A stretch of DNA of 28,179 bases from an uncultured Flavihumibacter sp. (GCA_946482545.1 CAMLRX010000059.1:1-28179); one strand, 5' to 3'. Shown: positions 1 to 8,979, counted from the stretch's first letter. Program-made: numbers and translations. Notes: a model not told the origin generated them from the sequence alone.

Positions 1-1166
1 TCCACCACTTCTTCGTTGTCGGTAAAAGTATAGTTAGAAGTTCCAGAAACGGGAACCTTTTTCCAGTTGATGAACTCACGGTAATGTGGCGCTTTCTTTT
101 CTATCACATATTCTTTCACCTGCTGCTGATCGCTTACCTGGAAAGAAAGATGAACTGAATTCTTTTGCTTCCGCGCTTGTAAAGTAAGTTTCGGTTCATC
201 TAATATTACCATGTGTGGATAAACACAGGTGGCCAGGTCCGTAAGAAAATAGCCTGAAGCCGGGGCGCTCATGGTAGTGATCTGGTTCAGCAGAATAGTG
301 GGTTCAAGTGTACTGCCCATGTACAGGGAAGATGTACCGCTGGCAGCATCCGCAGAAGCCACATAAAAGTTGCCGTACATATCAAACGCAGCACCGGAAA
401 CCCCGCGTCCGTGCATGGCAGGCATAGTGCCCACATAATTTACATGTATGTCACCGGTACCGGCCGTGGTGGGGATGTTCGCCGCCGGAATCCGGTACAC
501 TCTCGACTGATCATAGACCCAGGCAGAAGATATGTTGGTGTAATGCGAGCCGAAAATATACATATCGCCATTGTTCGCGAAACAGATATCGCCATTGTAT
601 TGATGCCAGTTCGGCATTTCCGATCCGGGAATAAAACCCAGTGTTTCTATCGTGGTACATCCGTTGCTGGAAATACAATCACTGAATCGGACTACCCTTG
701 TCCGTCCTGCGGAATCATTGGTTACGGCGTTTGTAGCCAGTGCGTACACCCTGTTATCAGGCCCTACGGCCATTTTTACGTAATGTTCATTGTTCATGGC
801 ATTGGGCGTGGTGGTCCTGACCCTGGTGTTTGATACTGGATCATGCGTCCAGAAATATTTATTGCTAACATCCCGCGTCATGTAGAACATTCTTCCCGTA
901 GCAGAAGAGATGGCGAAAGTGGCTGATCCATAAGAGCCGCCACTGGCGGCGTTTACAGAGAAGGAACGTATGGTTGTGCCAATGGTTCCGTTTGAAAATT
1001 GTATTGGCGCTACATACACGCCTGTGGGATTGGTCTGCCGCATAAAAATCCCATACATATTTGTGATGCCATCGCAATTGAATTGTGCCTGCACATTTAC
1101 TGTTACTAAAAACAGCGCAGCAAGCAACATGTACACACTTCTTTTGAGTGAGTAGAACTGTTTCAT
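1..1166 (-). CDS. Secreted protein, 3' end outside window (partial)
   Basis: The frame is open from an ATG at 1166 down to base 1, giving 388 visible codons, and the C-terminus lies beyond the left edge. The N-terminus is a clear Sec signal peptide (MKQFYSLKRS, a hydrophobic core LLAALFLVTV, then a likely cut after VQA). The body has repeated stretches such as GRMFYMTRD, NRVYALATN and NGDMYIFGS, as expected of a beta-propeller-like extracellular domain. The last visible part (KNSVHLSFQVSD, then KEYVIEKK) looks like the Ig-like linker that often precedes a T9SS sorting tail, so a sorting domain outside the window is likely but not seen. The start lies 38 bases after the stop of the upstream gene on the same strand, so the two are probably co-transcribed. 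The function is unknown; export to the surface or medium is an inference. Confidence 0.8.
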   Translation of the reverse strand, partial: MKQFYSLKRSVYMLLAALFLVTVNVQAQFNCDGITNMYGIFMRQTNPTGVYVAPIQFSNGTIGTTIRSFSVNAASGGSYGSATFAISSATGRMFYMTRDVSNKYFWTHDPVSNTRVRTTTPNAMNNEHYVKMAVGPDNRVYALATNAVTNDSAGRTRVVRFSDCISSNGCTTIETLGFIPGSEMPNWHQYNGDICFANNGDMYIFGSHYTNISSAWVYDQSRVYRIPAANIPTTAGTGDIHVNYVGTMPAMHGRGVSGAAFDMYGNFYVASADAASGTSSLYMGSTLEPTILLNQITTMSAPASGYFLTDLATCVYPHMVILDEPKLTLQARKQKNSVHLSFQVSDQQQVKEYVIEKKAPHYREFINWKKVPVSGTSNYTFTDNEEVV

Positions 1167-1204
1167 GGATATTTGTTTTCGGGTGAGGATTGAGGGTAGT
1201 CTGT

Positions 1205-4162
1205 TTATTTTTTAATGAACGGAAATACCTGCCATTGTTCCGATCCTTCCACCACAAACTGGTAGAGGCCCGGATGCAACTGGCTCATGGGTAATGTATA
1301 TTGTTGCGCGCCCGCGGAAAGTTTGAGCTCCCGTTTCCACAACAGGCGACCGTTGTTGTCAAATACCTTCCATTGGTAGGAACCGGCGTTTCTCAGGTTA
1401 CACGACACCGTTATATCCGACAGTACCGGATTCGGATAGATGTTCCAGCCTTCTGAAGCTTTCTGCAATAAAGTGACCGTTTCACTGTATTCGTGCGACC
1501 CGTCATTGTTGAGAATCTTGAGCCGGTAATAAATTTTTCCATTCCAGGTAATGGCATGGCGGAAGTTATAGCTGGCGCCGCCACCATTGTTCGCCTTCGG
1601 GAGGGTTCTTCCAGCTTCCATAAAATGAACAGCATCCGTGCTGTATTCCACCACAAAATGCCGGATACTTTCTTCCATTTCCGTTTGCCAGGTGAGTTCA
1701 TTCTCTTTCACTTTGCTCACGCCTTTGAAGTAAGTCATTTTCACGGGAAGGGTTCCTTGCGGCGCGAGCGCGCGGCCCCAGAAGCCTCTACCGTAGGAGG
1801 ACATACGCAGTTCGTTACCGGATGTAATCACGATGTCACTCACCAGGATCGCATCGCCGAATCCTTCGTTGTAAGCAGTCCAGTTGGTGGAAATAGTGGA
1901 AGGCAGCGTTCCGGAAGTGGGCAGATTTTGTACATAGAACACACCGATGTCGTTGCCCACGTAGAGGTTGCCGGTATTGTTCGGATCGAACGCGAGTGTG
2001 TTGTGCGGTACATCCGGCAGGTTGCCGTCTATATCACTCCAGTTGGCGCCGCCGTCGTGGCTCAGGAATACATGGGAAGTGCCGAAGCCGGAAAGCGTTA
2101 CGGCCACACGGTTCTTATTAGCGGGGTCAACCGCTATTTTGGAGAAATACCTGTCGGGCAGCCCGTCCGTAATATTGGTGAATGTTCCGCCCCCATCGCC
2201 GGTACGGTACATTCGTGTGGAAGCGCCGCCACCAGGACAGGTGGAGAGGTAAACCATATTCGCATCATTCGGCGCAACAGTAATGGTGAGAATGGGCGCT
2301 GAACTGTTTACAAGCACATTGCCGCCGTTCCGGTTGCTCCAACTGCCGCCGGTATTGGTGCTTCTTTTGAAATAGATGGTGCCTCCATACATTGTTGCGG
2401 GTGCACTGGGCGCGATAACGAAAGGCGCATTGAAACACGCATTTTCAGCAGGTGGTAATCCTGAATTGGTGAATACACTGCTGAAACTGGATGCCCTGTT
2501 GGTTGATTTTTTAATGTTGAGAAAGTAAGAGGCGATGAAACAGACATCATCATCCGTTGGATGGATCGCCGTATGGAAGCCATCTCCCAGGTTGGGTACT
2601 CTTCTGCAACCGGGTGATCCGGCATATACCACACCTTCATTGTCCTGCATGCCGCCCAGCATAAAATCAGGATCCTGTTGGGATACGCTCATATTGGCAT
2701 AAATCTGTGCAGTTTGTAACCCGCCGTTCAGCGCCACATAACTGTTCGTACTGCTGATGTCCTGCCGGAAGATGCCCCCGTCGGTGCAGATGTACAGGTG
2801 ATTATCATTATGGGGAGAGAAGATCAGTTTATGAATATCCGCATGTACATAGGTGTTAGCCGTACCTTCCGCGGTAGTGCCTACGGTGGTTTTGTTGACA
2901 TCCCACTGGCTCCAGTCACTTCTTTTGGTGAAGGAACTACCGCTGTTCGTGGAACGGTACACATCCATTTCAGCCCAGAACACAGTAGCGGCGGAGCTTC
3001 TGCTTACGGCCACATCGTGCGCGTACCAGCCCTGGTTGTTGATGATGGAGGTCGTGCTTTTGGTGAAGCTGGTACCTTCATCAGCGGAATAATACAGTCC
3101 GTTTGTATTCGAGGTCTGGGGAGCTTTTCCAATACTCACATATACACGGCTGCTGTTGTTGGGACTGATATCCACCATGATCTTTCCGGAAATGGAAGTG
3201 GGCAATCCGCCACCCAATTTGGTGAAGCTGGGCGTTGCGGTGTTCACGTTGGTGGATTTGTACAATCCTGTTCCGGTTGATTCAAAGTTTCCGCAGCCCA
3301 CGTACAATACGCTTGAACTGCCGGGCTTCATACAGAGGTCCATGGCCATGACCACAGAATGAATCTTCGTCCATGAAGCACCCGCATCACTTGTTTTGTA
3401 CACGCCATCGGTGGTAGCCGCGTACATGATATCGGCGTTGTTCGGATCAGCCACCATATCGTTCACACTCATCATGTTGTTTACGGAAAAATCGAGGGCC
3501 TTGCTCCAGGTGGCGCCGCCATCGGTGGAACGCAGGATGCCCACGCCATAGGATCCCCGGAAGGTGCGGATGTTGCCCGAACCCGTGGTGCCCGATTCAG
3601 TGGTGCCGTAATTGTATACTTCCCCCGTTCCTACGAGGATGATATCGGGATCGGTGGGATGAAACAGAATAGAACTCACACCAAGGACCGGGAACCCGGT
3701 AGAAACATATTCCCAGGAAATACCGTTTGTACCGCCGGTACCGCCAACCGTTGTTCTCCACAAGCCGCCACTGGCGGAACCGGCGTACATGATATTGGCA
3801 TTGGTAGGGTGAAACCCGATGCAGAGTATCCTGCCGGCGAAATTCATGGGTGCCAGGGCTTCCCAATCAGAGGTATTCGTTCTGGCCTGCAGACCGTTCT
3901 CCCTTTTTTGGGAGGCCATGTCCATTGCTCTGGCCCGGAAAAAAGCGCCGGAATACGGGGCTGCATTGAGTTTTTTGCCGGGATAGGTCCGCATTTCTCC
4001 CCAAAGGTTCATAGCGGAGAAAATGCCCGGAACACCTTCACCTTCTTCTTCCTCCCTTTCTTCAGGGGATAAAAGCTGGCCGGTAAAGAAGAGAAAAGTA
4101 AAGAATACACCTATGCAGGCAGCAACGGCGATCTTTACAGGAAAAGGGTAAAGCTTTCGCAT
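1205..4162 (-). CDS. Asp-box (BNR/sortilin-like) beta-propeller protein with T9SS sorting domain
   Basis: This 985-aa protein has an N-terminal hydrophobic segment (about residues 9-29), then an unusual acidic run (EEREEEEGEG, about 34-43). The body carries at least seven Asp-box motifs of the S-x-D-x-G-x-x-W type: STDGGATWS (about 212), TSDAGASWT, SADEGTSFT, STNSGSSFT, STNTGGSWS, TGDGGGTFT and SHDGGANWS. Asp boxes mark beta-propellers of the sialidase, Vps10 and photosynthesis-assembly type, so a glycan- or protein-binding surface is plausible. No sialidase catalytic set is obvious, so enzymatic activity is not claimed. An Ig-like linker (LPVKMTYFKG onward) leads into a C-terminal domain with the T9SS type A features IYPNPV, DNNGRLL and LHPGLYQFVV. 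It is therefore predicted to cross the outer membrane by T9SS and be anchored or released. It is the first gene of a probable two-gene unit with the gene at 1-1166. Confidence 0.85.
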   Translation of the reverse strand: MRKLYPFPVKIAVAACIGVFFTFLFFTGQLLSPEEREEEEGEGVPGIFSAMNLWGEMRTYPGKKLNAAPYSGAFFRARAMDMASQKRENGLQARTNTSDWEALAPMNFAGRILCIGFHPTNANIMYAGSASGGLWRTTVGGTGGTNGISWEYVSTGFPVLGVSSILFHPTDPDIILVGTGEVYNYGTTESGTTGSGNIRTFRGSYGVGILRSTDGGATWSKALDFSVNNMMSVNDMVADPNNADIMYAATTDGVYKTSDAGASWTKIHSVVMAMDLCMKPGSSSVLYVGCGNFESTGTGLYKSTNVNTATPSFTKLGGGLPTSISGKIMVDISPNNSSRVYVSIGKAPQTSNTNGLYYSADEGTSFTKSTTSIINNQGWYAHDVAVSRSSAATVFWAEMDVYRSTNSGSSFTKRSDWSQWDVNKTTVGTTAEGTANTYVHADIHKLIFSPHNDNHLYICTDGGIFRQDISSTNSYVALNGGLQTAQIYANMSVSQQDPDFMLGGMQDNEGVVYAGSPGCRRVPNLGDGFHTAIHPTDDDVCFIASYFLNIKKSTNRASSFSSVFTNSGLPPAENACFNAPFVIAPSAPATMYGGTIYFKRSTNTGGSWSNRNGGNVLVNSSAPILTITVAPNDANMVYLSTCPGGGASTRMYRTGDGGGTFTNITDGLPDRYFSKIAVDPANKNRVAVTLSGFGTSHVFLSHDGGANWSDIDGNLPDVPHNTLAFDPNNTGNLYVGNDIGVFYVQNLPTSGTLPSTISTNWTAYNEGFGDAILVSDIVITSGNELRMSSYGRGFWGRALAPQGTLPVKMTYFKGVSKVKENELTWQTEMEESIRHFVVEYSTDAVHFMEAGRTLPKANNGGGASYNFRHAITWNGKIYYRLKILNNDGSHEYSETVTLLQKASEGWNIYPNPVLSDITVSCNLRNAGSYQWKVFDNNGRLLWKRELKLSAGAQQYTLPMSQLHPGLYQFVVEGSEQWQVFPFIKK

Positions 4163-4302
4163 GTCTGGATATTGGATGAATACTGTTTACAACTTTTAAG
4201 GACCGGAGCATTGAAAATCACTAAACAATACACCGATCAAAAAATATAAACCACCTACAATAAATGATTTTTACACTTATTTAGTATAGATATTTTCACT
4301 AT

Positions 4303-4330
4303 TAACGATAAGTGATTTCACTTATTGTTA
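4303..4330. promoter_or_regulatory. 28-bp near-perfect palindrome upstream of the Asp-box gene
   Basis: Two 13-bp arms (TAACGATAAGTGA and TCACTTATTGTTA) flank a TT centre with one mismatched pair. Further TCACT/ACACT half-sites in the same orientation lie 22-23 bp apart, with CAC at 4274, 4297 and 4319. The site is about 140 bp upstream of the start at 4162, in a 184-bp region between that gene and the atpA terminator. It could be an operator for the secreted-protein genes. I see no clean TAnnTTTG promoter for 4162; TATATTTT near 4239-4246 is the nearest candidate. Confidence 0.5.
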
Positions 4331-4346
4331 ACCCAGCATTACACGC

Positions 4347-4377
4347 AAAAAAAAATCCCCCCGGAACCGGAGGGATT
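4347..4377 (-). terminator. Rho-independent terminator of the ATP synthase operon
   Basis: Read on the minus strand, an 11-bp stem (AATCCCTCCGG with CCGGGGGGATT, one G-T pair, tiny loop) is followed at once by a run of nine T. It starts 22 bases after the atpA stop, so the operon ends after atpA. Confidence 0.88.
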
Positions 4378-4398
4378 GTATTCAGAAGAAAGTAATTC

Positions 4399-5976
4399 TT
4401 ATTTGAACTGGGCCGCGATGTTTTTAGCGAGTTCGGTCATTTTGGCGATACCTGCGTCGGGCAGATTGCCTTTTTTGAACTCGGCCAGTACGTCGGGAAG
4501 TTTGTTTTCCATTTCGAGGAGGAATTGCTCTTCGAATTCCTTTACCTTTTTAACGGGTACTTCGCGGAGCAAACCTTGTGTACCGAGGTAGATCATAGCC
4601 ACCTGCTTTTCTACGGAGAAAGGCGCGAACTGGGCTTGCTTCAGGATTTCCACGTTACGGGCACCTTTGTCGAGCACCAGTTTGGTAGCGGCATCGAGGT
4701 CACCACCGAACTTGGAGAACGCTTCCATTTCGCGGTAGAGGGCCTGGTCGAGCTTCAGGGTACCGGATACCTTCTTCATGGATTTGATCTGGGCGTTACC
4801 CCCTACGCGGCTTACGGAGATACCCACGTTAATGGCCGGACGGATACCCGCGTTGAAGAGGTTACCTTCCAGGAAGATCTGACCATCGGTGATGGAGATC
4901 ACGTTTGTCGGGATATAAGCAGATACGTCACCGGCCTGTGTCTCGATGATGGGCAGGGCGGTCAGAGACCCACCACCTTTCACAAGGTGTTTGATGGATT
5001 CTGGGAGATCGTTCATTTTAGCTGCGATCTCATCTTTCGCGATCACTTTGGCGGCGCGTTCCAGCAAGCGGGAGTGCAGGTAGAATACGTCACCGGGATA
5101 AGCTTCACGTCCTGGGGGACGGCGAAGCAGCAGGGACACCTCACGGTAGGCCACGGCTTGCTTGGAGAGGTCATCGAAAATGATCAGCGCGGGGCGACCT
5201 GTATCGCGGAAGAACTCACCGATGGCGGCTCCGGCGAAAGGCGCATAGAACTGTTGTGGAGCGGGATCGGAAGCGGAAGCTGCCACGATGGTGGTATATT
5301 CCATCGCGCCATTGTCTTCCAGGGTCTTCATCACACCAGCGATGGTGGATGCTTTCTGTCCGATGGCCACATATATACAATAAACAGGCTTACCTGCTTT
5401 GTAGAATTCTTTCTGGTTGATGATGGTGTCAACGGCGATGGCGGTTTTACCGGTCTGACGGTCGCCGATGATCAGTTCCCTTTGACCACGACCGATAGGA
5501 ATCATGGCGTCGATGGCCTTGATACCGGTTTGGAGGGGTTCTTTAACGGGTTCACGGAAAATAACGCCGGGCGCTTTTCTTTCCAATGGCATCTCGTAGA
5601 GGTCACCGGTGATGGGGCCTTTGCCATCGATAGGTTCACCCAGGGTGTTGATTACCCGTCCAACCACACCTTCACCTACATTAATAGAGGCGATTTTGCC
5701 GGTGCGGCGTACTTTGGAACCTTCCCTGATGTCGCCACTCTCTCCCATCAGAACGACACCTACGTTGTCTTCTTCCAGGTTCAGTGCGATGGCTTTAACG
5801 CCGTTCTCAAATTCAACCAGTTCCCCTGAGCGAACGCTGCTCAGTCCGTACACGCGGGCAATACCATCACCCACCTGGAGTACGGTGCCTACTTCTTCCA
5901 GATCTGCAGAAGCATTGAAATTGCTCAATTGCTGACGCAATATCGCCGAAATCTCATCTGGTTTGATGTCTACCAT
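4399..5976 (-). CDS. atpA: ATP synthase F1 subunit alpha
   Basis: This 525-aa protein is the alpha subunit of the F1 hexamer, which forms the non-catalytic nucleotide sites and supplies the arginine that completes the catalytic sites on beta. The Walker A motif GDRQTGKT is at 171-178. [10 protein letters not shown] is the Walker B region. The ISVSRVGG segment near residue 380 carries the conserved arginine. Length and domain order (beta-barrel, nucleotide-binding domain, helical C-terminal domain) are normal. It is the last gene of the operon. The 98-bp gap to atpH holds a palindromic repeat. The gamma subunit gene, which commonly follows atpA in ATP synthase clusters, is absent here because a terminator comes directly after atpA. 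Confidence 0.98.
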   Translation of the reverse strand: MVDIKPDEISAILRQQLSNFNASADLEEVGTVLQVGDGIARVYGLSSVRSGELVEFENGVKAIALNLEEDNVGVVLMGESGDIREGSKVRRTGKIASINVGEGVVGRVINTLGEPIDGKGPITGDLYEMPLERKAPGVIFREPVKEPLQTGIKAIDAMIPIGRGQRELIIGDRQTGKTAIAVDTIINQKEFYKAGKPVYCIYVAIGQKASTIAGVMKTLEDNGAMEYTTIVAASASDPAPQQFYAPFAGAAIGEFFRDTGRPALIIFDDLSKQAVAYREVSLLLRRPPGREAYPGDVFYLHSRLLERAAKVIAKDEIAAKMNDLPESIKHLVKGGGSLTALPIIETQAGDVSAYIPTNVISITDGQIFLEGNLFNAGIRPAINVGISVSRVGGNAQIKSMKKVSGTLKLDQALYREMEAFSKFGGDLDAATKLVLDKGARNVEILKQAQFAPFSVEKQVAMIYLGTQGLLREVPVKKVKEFEEQFLLEMENKLPDVLAEFKKGNLPDAGIAKMTELAKNIAAQFK

Positions 5977-6007
5977 TTTCTGTTTATTTAAAGCGTTTGT
6001 TTTAAAA

Positions 6008-6076
6008 ATTTTGGATGTTGAATGTTGAATTTTGAATTAAGACCAATCCAAAATTCAGCATTCAAAATTCAACATT
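6008..6076. repeat. Intra-operon palindromic repeat, copy 1 (atpH/atpA gap)
   Basis: A perfect 17-bp inverted repeat has arms AATGTTGAATTTTGAAT at 6021-6037 and its complement at 6060-6076. A second, nested pair is ATTTTGGAT (6008-6016) with ATCCAAAAT (6046-6054). The right arm abuts the atpH stop codon. Close relatives of this element occur at 13927-14042 and 21823-21899. Confidence 0.85.
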
Positions 6077-6638
6077 ATCTTATATTAAAAATATAGTCGT
6101 TGTTCAGGAACTGCTTCTTCACATCACGCAAGTCGCGGATAATGCTGGCATCCACCAGGCTATCCCCCATTTCAAGGACAAACCCGCCGATGATGCTTTC
6201 GTCCACCACTGTTTCCAGTTCCACGTTCTGCATGGGAGTGGAAGACTGAATCCTTTTCACGATAGCACCTTTCAGTTCCTCGCTTACGGGAACGGCTGTG
6301 GTGAGTTTTACTTCATGAATACCTTTCAGCAGTTTGTATTGCTGCAGGAACGCGGTGGCGATTTCAGGCAACACGTTCTCCCTTCCTTTCCTGATCAGCA
6401 AAGACGCGAATGCGGTGGTGAGTTCACTGATTCTTCCGCTCAACACGGCTTCCATGATCTTCAGCTTTTTATCGCCGGGAATCACGGGGCTTCTCATCAG
6501 TGTTACAAAGTCAGGGTTCTGTTTGCAGACAGCCTGTAAAAATTCCATATCCTTGAATACCACTTCCAGTTGGTTGCGTTCTGTTGCCAGATCGACCAGA
6601 CTTTTCGCGTATCTTCCTGCTAAACGGGGATTCTGCAT
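6075..6638 (-). CDS. atpH: ATP synthase F1 subunit delta
   Basis: This 187-aa protein is the F1 delta subunit (OSCP type), which joins the top of the F1 head to the peripheral stalk made by subunit b. The N-terminal part (ARLAGRYAKSLVDLA) and the C-terminal segment (VELETVVDESIIGGFVLEMGDSLVDASI) match the family pattern, in which the GGF-G-D signature near the C-terminus is the best-conserved part. The length is typical. It lies 22 bases after atpF in the operon, and its stop codon touches a palindromic repeat that separates it from atpA. Confidence 0.96.
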   Translation of the reverse strand: MQNPRLAGRYAKSLVDLATERNQLEVVFKDMEFLQAVCKQNPDFVTLMRSPVIPGDKKLKIMEAVLSGRISELTTAFASLLIRKGRENVLPEIATAFLQQYKLLKGIHEVKLTTAVPVSEELKGAIVKRIQSSTPMQNVELETVVDESIIGGFVLEMGDSLVDASIIRDLRDVKKQFLNNDYIFNIR

Positions 6639-6660
6639 CGTTAATATTTTGGATAACTCC

Positions 6661-7155
6661 TTAGTTCAGTTTCACATCATCAGCCAACTGCTGAATATAA
6701 TTTTCCTGGTTGGCTTTGTCGGATAGTTCGCGGCGAAGTACTTTCTCGCTCACTTCCACCACCAGTTTACCTACCTGGTTTTTCACCTCGGTAAGGGCGG
6801 CCATTTTCTGCGCCTGGATAGCGGCCTGGGCATCAATCATGATCTTGTTGGCTTCAGCTTTTGCCTGCTCCTTCGCTTCAGCGATGATGCGGTCCTTCAC
6901 TTCTTTCGCTTCTTTCAGAATAAGACCACGTTCTTCGCGTGCCTTCTGCATCAGCAATTCGTTTTCGCTCTTCATCTGTGCCATTTCCGCTTTCACGCGT
7001 TCAGCGCTTTCGATGGAATCAGCGATTGTTTTCTCCCTTTCGTTCAGGGTGGAGATGATGGGTTTCCAGGCGAATTTCTTCAGGATCAGGAATACGATCA
7101 CAAAGGCCAGCAATGTCCAGAAGAAAAAACCAAGACCAGGTAATAAGAGTTCCAT
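6661..7155 (-). CDS. atpF: ATP synthase Fo subunit b
   Basis: This 164-aa protein forms the peripheral stator stalk. It has a single N-terminal membrane helix (about residues 5-27, PGLGFFFWTLLAFVIVFLIL) followed by a long charged coiled coil rich in Ala, Glu and Lys. The FAWKPI segment just after the membrane helix is typical of the family. A 95-bp gap separates it from atpE, and that gap contains a stable stem-loop. Only one b-type gene is present, so the stalk is probably a homodimer, as in most non-photosynthetic bacteria. Confidence 0.96.
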   Translation of the reverse strand: MELLLPGLGFFFWTLLAFVIVFLILKKFAWKPIISTLNEREKTIADSIESAERVKAEMAQMKSENELLMQKAREERGLILKEAKEVKDRIIAEAKEQAKAEANKIMIDAQAAIQAQKMAALTEVKNQVGKLVVEVSEKVLRRELSDKANQENYIQQLADDVKLN

Positions 7156-7184
7156 AACAGATTTCTATATGTTGTTTTAATAAC

Positions 7185-7233
7185 GGGCGAAGTTACAAAA
7201 CTGCATCCTCCGCCCTGTGCTTTGGATGCAGTA
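7185..7233 (-). promoter_or_regulatory. Stem-loop with possible pseudoknot between atpE and atpF
   Basis: On the minus-strand transcript a perfect 9-bp stem (ACTGCATCC with GGATGCAGT, bases 7233-7225 and 7209-7201) encloses a 15-nt loop. The loop contains GGGCG, and CGCCC follows 10 nt after the stem (7190-7186), so an H-type pseudoknot could form. The stem begins 17 bases after the atpE stop. The structure is seen in the sequence. A role in protecting or partly ending the atpB-atpE message, to raise c-subunit output, is inference. Confidence 0.6.
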
Positions 7234-7250
7234 ATGAATTTGAATTGATC

Positions 7251-7517
<267 letters not shown>

Positions 7518-7530
7518 TTAAAAAACGATT

Positions 7531-8643
7531 TTATACGCCGGCTACGAAGCCATCATCGTGATGACCACCGTGCTCTTCCGTGTGTCCGCCTTCAAAAGCC
7601 TGTCCGATGAATACCGCCGTCAGGTTGGTGAAGATGAACGCCTGGATGAACGCCACCAGTACTTCAATAAGGTAAATGAACACGGAGAAAGCAACTGAGA
7701 TGGGAGAGAATCCCCAGCCGGCAACCGTAGACATCTGACCAAAGATAAAGATAAGCGAAACGAAACTCAGGATCACGATGTGTCCCGCGGTCATGTTCGC
7801 GAAAAGACGGATCATGAGGGCCGCAGGTTTAATGAACACGCCCATCAGTTCCACCGGGATCAGGATCAGCTTCACCAGGAAGGGAACCCCCGGAGGCCAG
7901 AAGATATGGCCCCAGAAATGACCGTTGGTGCTGAACAGGATCACGAGCAGTGAAATAAGCGCCAGCACCATGGTAAAGGCAATATTACCTGTTACGTTGG
8001 CGGCGCCTGGTATAAGTCCGAATATATTGTTGATGAGAATGAAGAAGAATACGGTGAGCAGGTAGGGCAGGTATTTACCTGCTTTGTGTCCCAGATTGGG
8101 TTTGGCCACATCGTCGCGCACGAAAGTGATCACCGGTTCAATGGCGTTCTGCAGTCCGCTCGGTGCTTTGGAAGCGCCGTTCTTTTTGTATTTTTTCGCG
8201 ACGCTGGTCATGATGAGCACCAGTACCACCAGTGCGAGGATCATCTGTACCACGTTTTTGGTCATGGAGAAATCATAAACCTTCACCGATTCATCTACGG
8301 TACCATCTTCTTTTACGGCGAAAATATGGTCGTGTTCCATTTTGTATCCTTCGTAAGTGGCATGTCCATGCTCGAATTTAGAAGAAGAGAAAACGGAGAG
8401 TCCTTTTTCGGGGGAATACAGGATGATGGGCAGGGGAATGGTCACATGGGTATGGCCCACGGTAGCGAAGTGGAACTCATGGGAATCCATGATGTGGTGC
8501 AGGATCTCTTTACCCGGATCGAGTTCGGCTTTTTGTTCCGCAGCGTGATCGCCTCCTTCGTTGGCCAGCGCCACCTGCGAATTCAGCAGCGTGAATACGC
8601 TGAAAACCGCTACCAATAAAGATTTCATGCTAATTCGTGCCAT
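7531..8643 (-). CDS. atpB: ATP synthase Fo subunit a
   Basis: This is the stator subunit that forms the two proton half-channels. The conserved arginine segment MIRLFANMTAGH and the C-terminal membrane helices are intact. The N-terminus has a signal-peptide-like stretch (MKSLLVAVFSVFTLLNSQVALA) and a His-rich periplasmic extension of roughly 110 residues before the first core helix. Such extensions occur in Bacteroidota AtpB. An ATG at 8694 is in frame but lies inside the -33 box of the promoter at 8664-8695, so it cannot be the start of that transcript. I chose ATG 8643 (370 aa); ATG 8628 (365 aa, beginning MKSLL) is equally credible. It is the first gene of the operon. No atpI or atpZ homologue lies upstream. 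Confidence 0.93.
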   Translation of the reverse strand: MARISMKSLLVAVFSVFTLLNSQVALANEGGDHAAEQKAELDPGKEILHHIMDSHEFHFATVGHTHVTIPLPIILYSPEKGLSVFSSSKFEHGHATYEGYKMEHDHIFAVKEDGTVDESVKVYDFSMTKNVVQMILALVVLVLIMTSVAKKYKKNGASKAPSGLQNAIEPVITFVRDDVAKPNLGHKAGKYLPYLLTVFFFILINNIFGLIPGAANVTGNIAFTMVLALISLLVILFSTNGHFWGHIFWPPGVPFLVKLILIPVELMGVFIKPAALMIRLFANMTAGHIVILSFVSLIFIFGQMSTVAGWGFSPISVAFSVFIYLIEVLVAFIQAFIFTNLTAVFIGQAFEGGHTEEHGGHHDDGFVAGV

Positions 8644-8663
8644 ACCTGTCTCAAAATTTGCGG

Positions 8664-8695
8664 CAAAGATATGACGGAAGGGCGGTAAAGTCAAA
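8664..8695 (-). promoter_or_regulatory. Promoter of the ATP synthase operon
   Basis: The minus strand has TTTG (8695-8692), a 20-nt spacer, then TATCTTTG (8671-8664). This is a full match to the Bacteroidota -33/-7 consensus (TTTG and TAnnTTTG). Transcription should begin near 8660, about 17 nt before the chosen atpB start. The site is what rules out the upstream ATG at 8694. Confidence 0.8.
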
Positions 8696-8789
8696 ATTCA
8701 GGAAAATAAAGTGAAAAGTTCCATCATGCCGGGAGATATTCCTGTTTTTACGCAGAAATCGCTGGTTGCACAGTAGTGGTAGAGATTAG

Positions 8790-8979
8790 TTCTCGCAAAG
8801 ACGCGAAGGAGCAAGGACGCAAGGAGTGGCTGATCTTTTTAAACACTCAAAACCTGCAATCCACCCATACAAAAGCGTTAATTAGGGCCATGAAACACAT
8901 CAGGAACATTCCGATAATGAAGCAACCCGCCAACCAATCAATGCCTTGCGTCCTTGCTCCTTTGCGTCTTCGCGTGAAA
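8790..8979. repeat. Long inverted-repeat element, MITE-like or terminator-like
   Basis: Arms at 8794-8824 and 8944-8974 are complementary over 31 bp with two mismatches, around a 119-nt loop. Each arm is itself built of short direct repeats (GCAAAGACGC, GCAAGGACGC). No gene is visible in the loop; a 68-aa frame spanning it merely reads through the arms. The element fills most of the 302-bp gap between the ABC transporter stop and the atpB promoter. It could be a dispersed non-coding repeat that also ends the ABC transporter transcript. I see no other terminator for that gene. Confidence 0.65.

Noticed and set aside
4303..4330. Palindrome as a second terminator of the atp operon
   Set aside because: The stem is AT-rich with no following T-run, and a strong terminator already lies ahead of it.
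4525..5829. 434-aa open frame on the strand opposite atpA
   Set aside because: It is an antisense shadow of a highly conserved gene with strong codon bias. It has no promoter or recognisable domain, and its composition is unlike a real protein.
8644..8694. Upstream ATG (8694) for atpB
   Set aside because: It lies in the -33 box of the promoter. The predicted transcript starts near 8660, downstream of this ATG.
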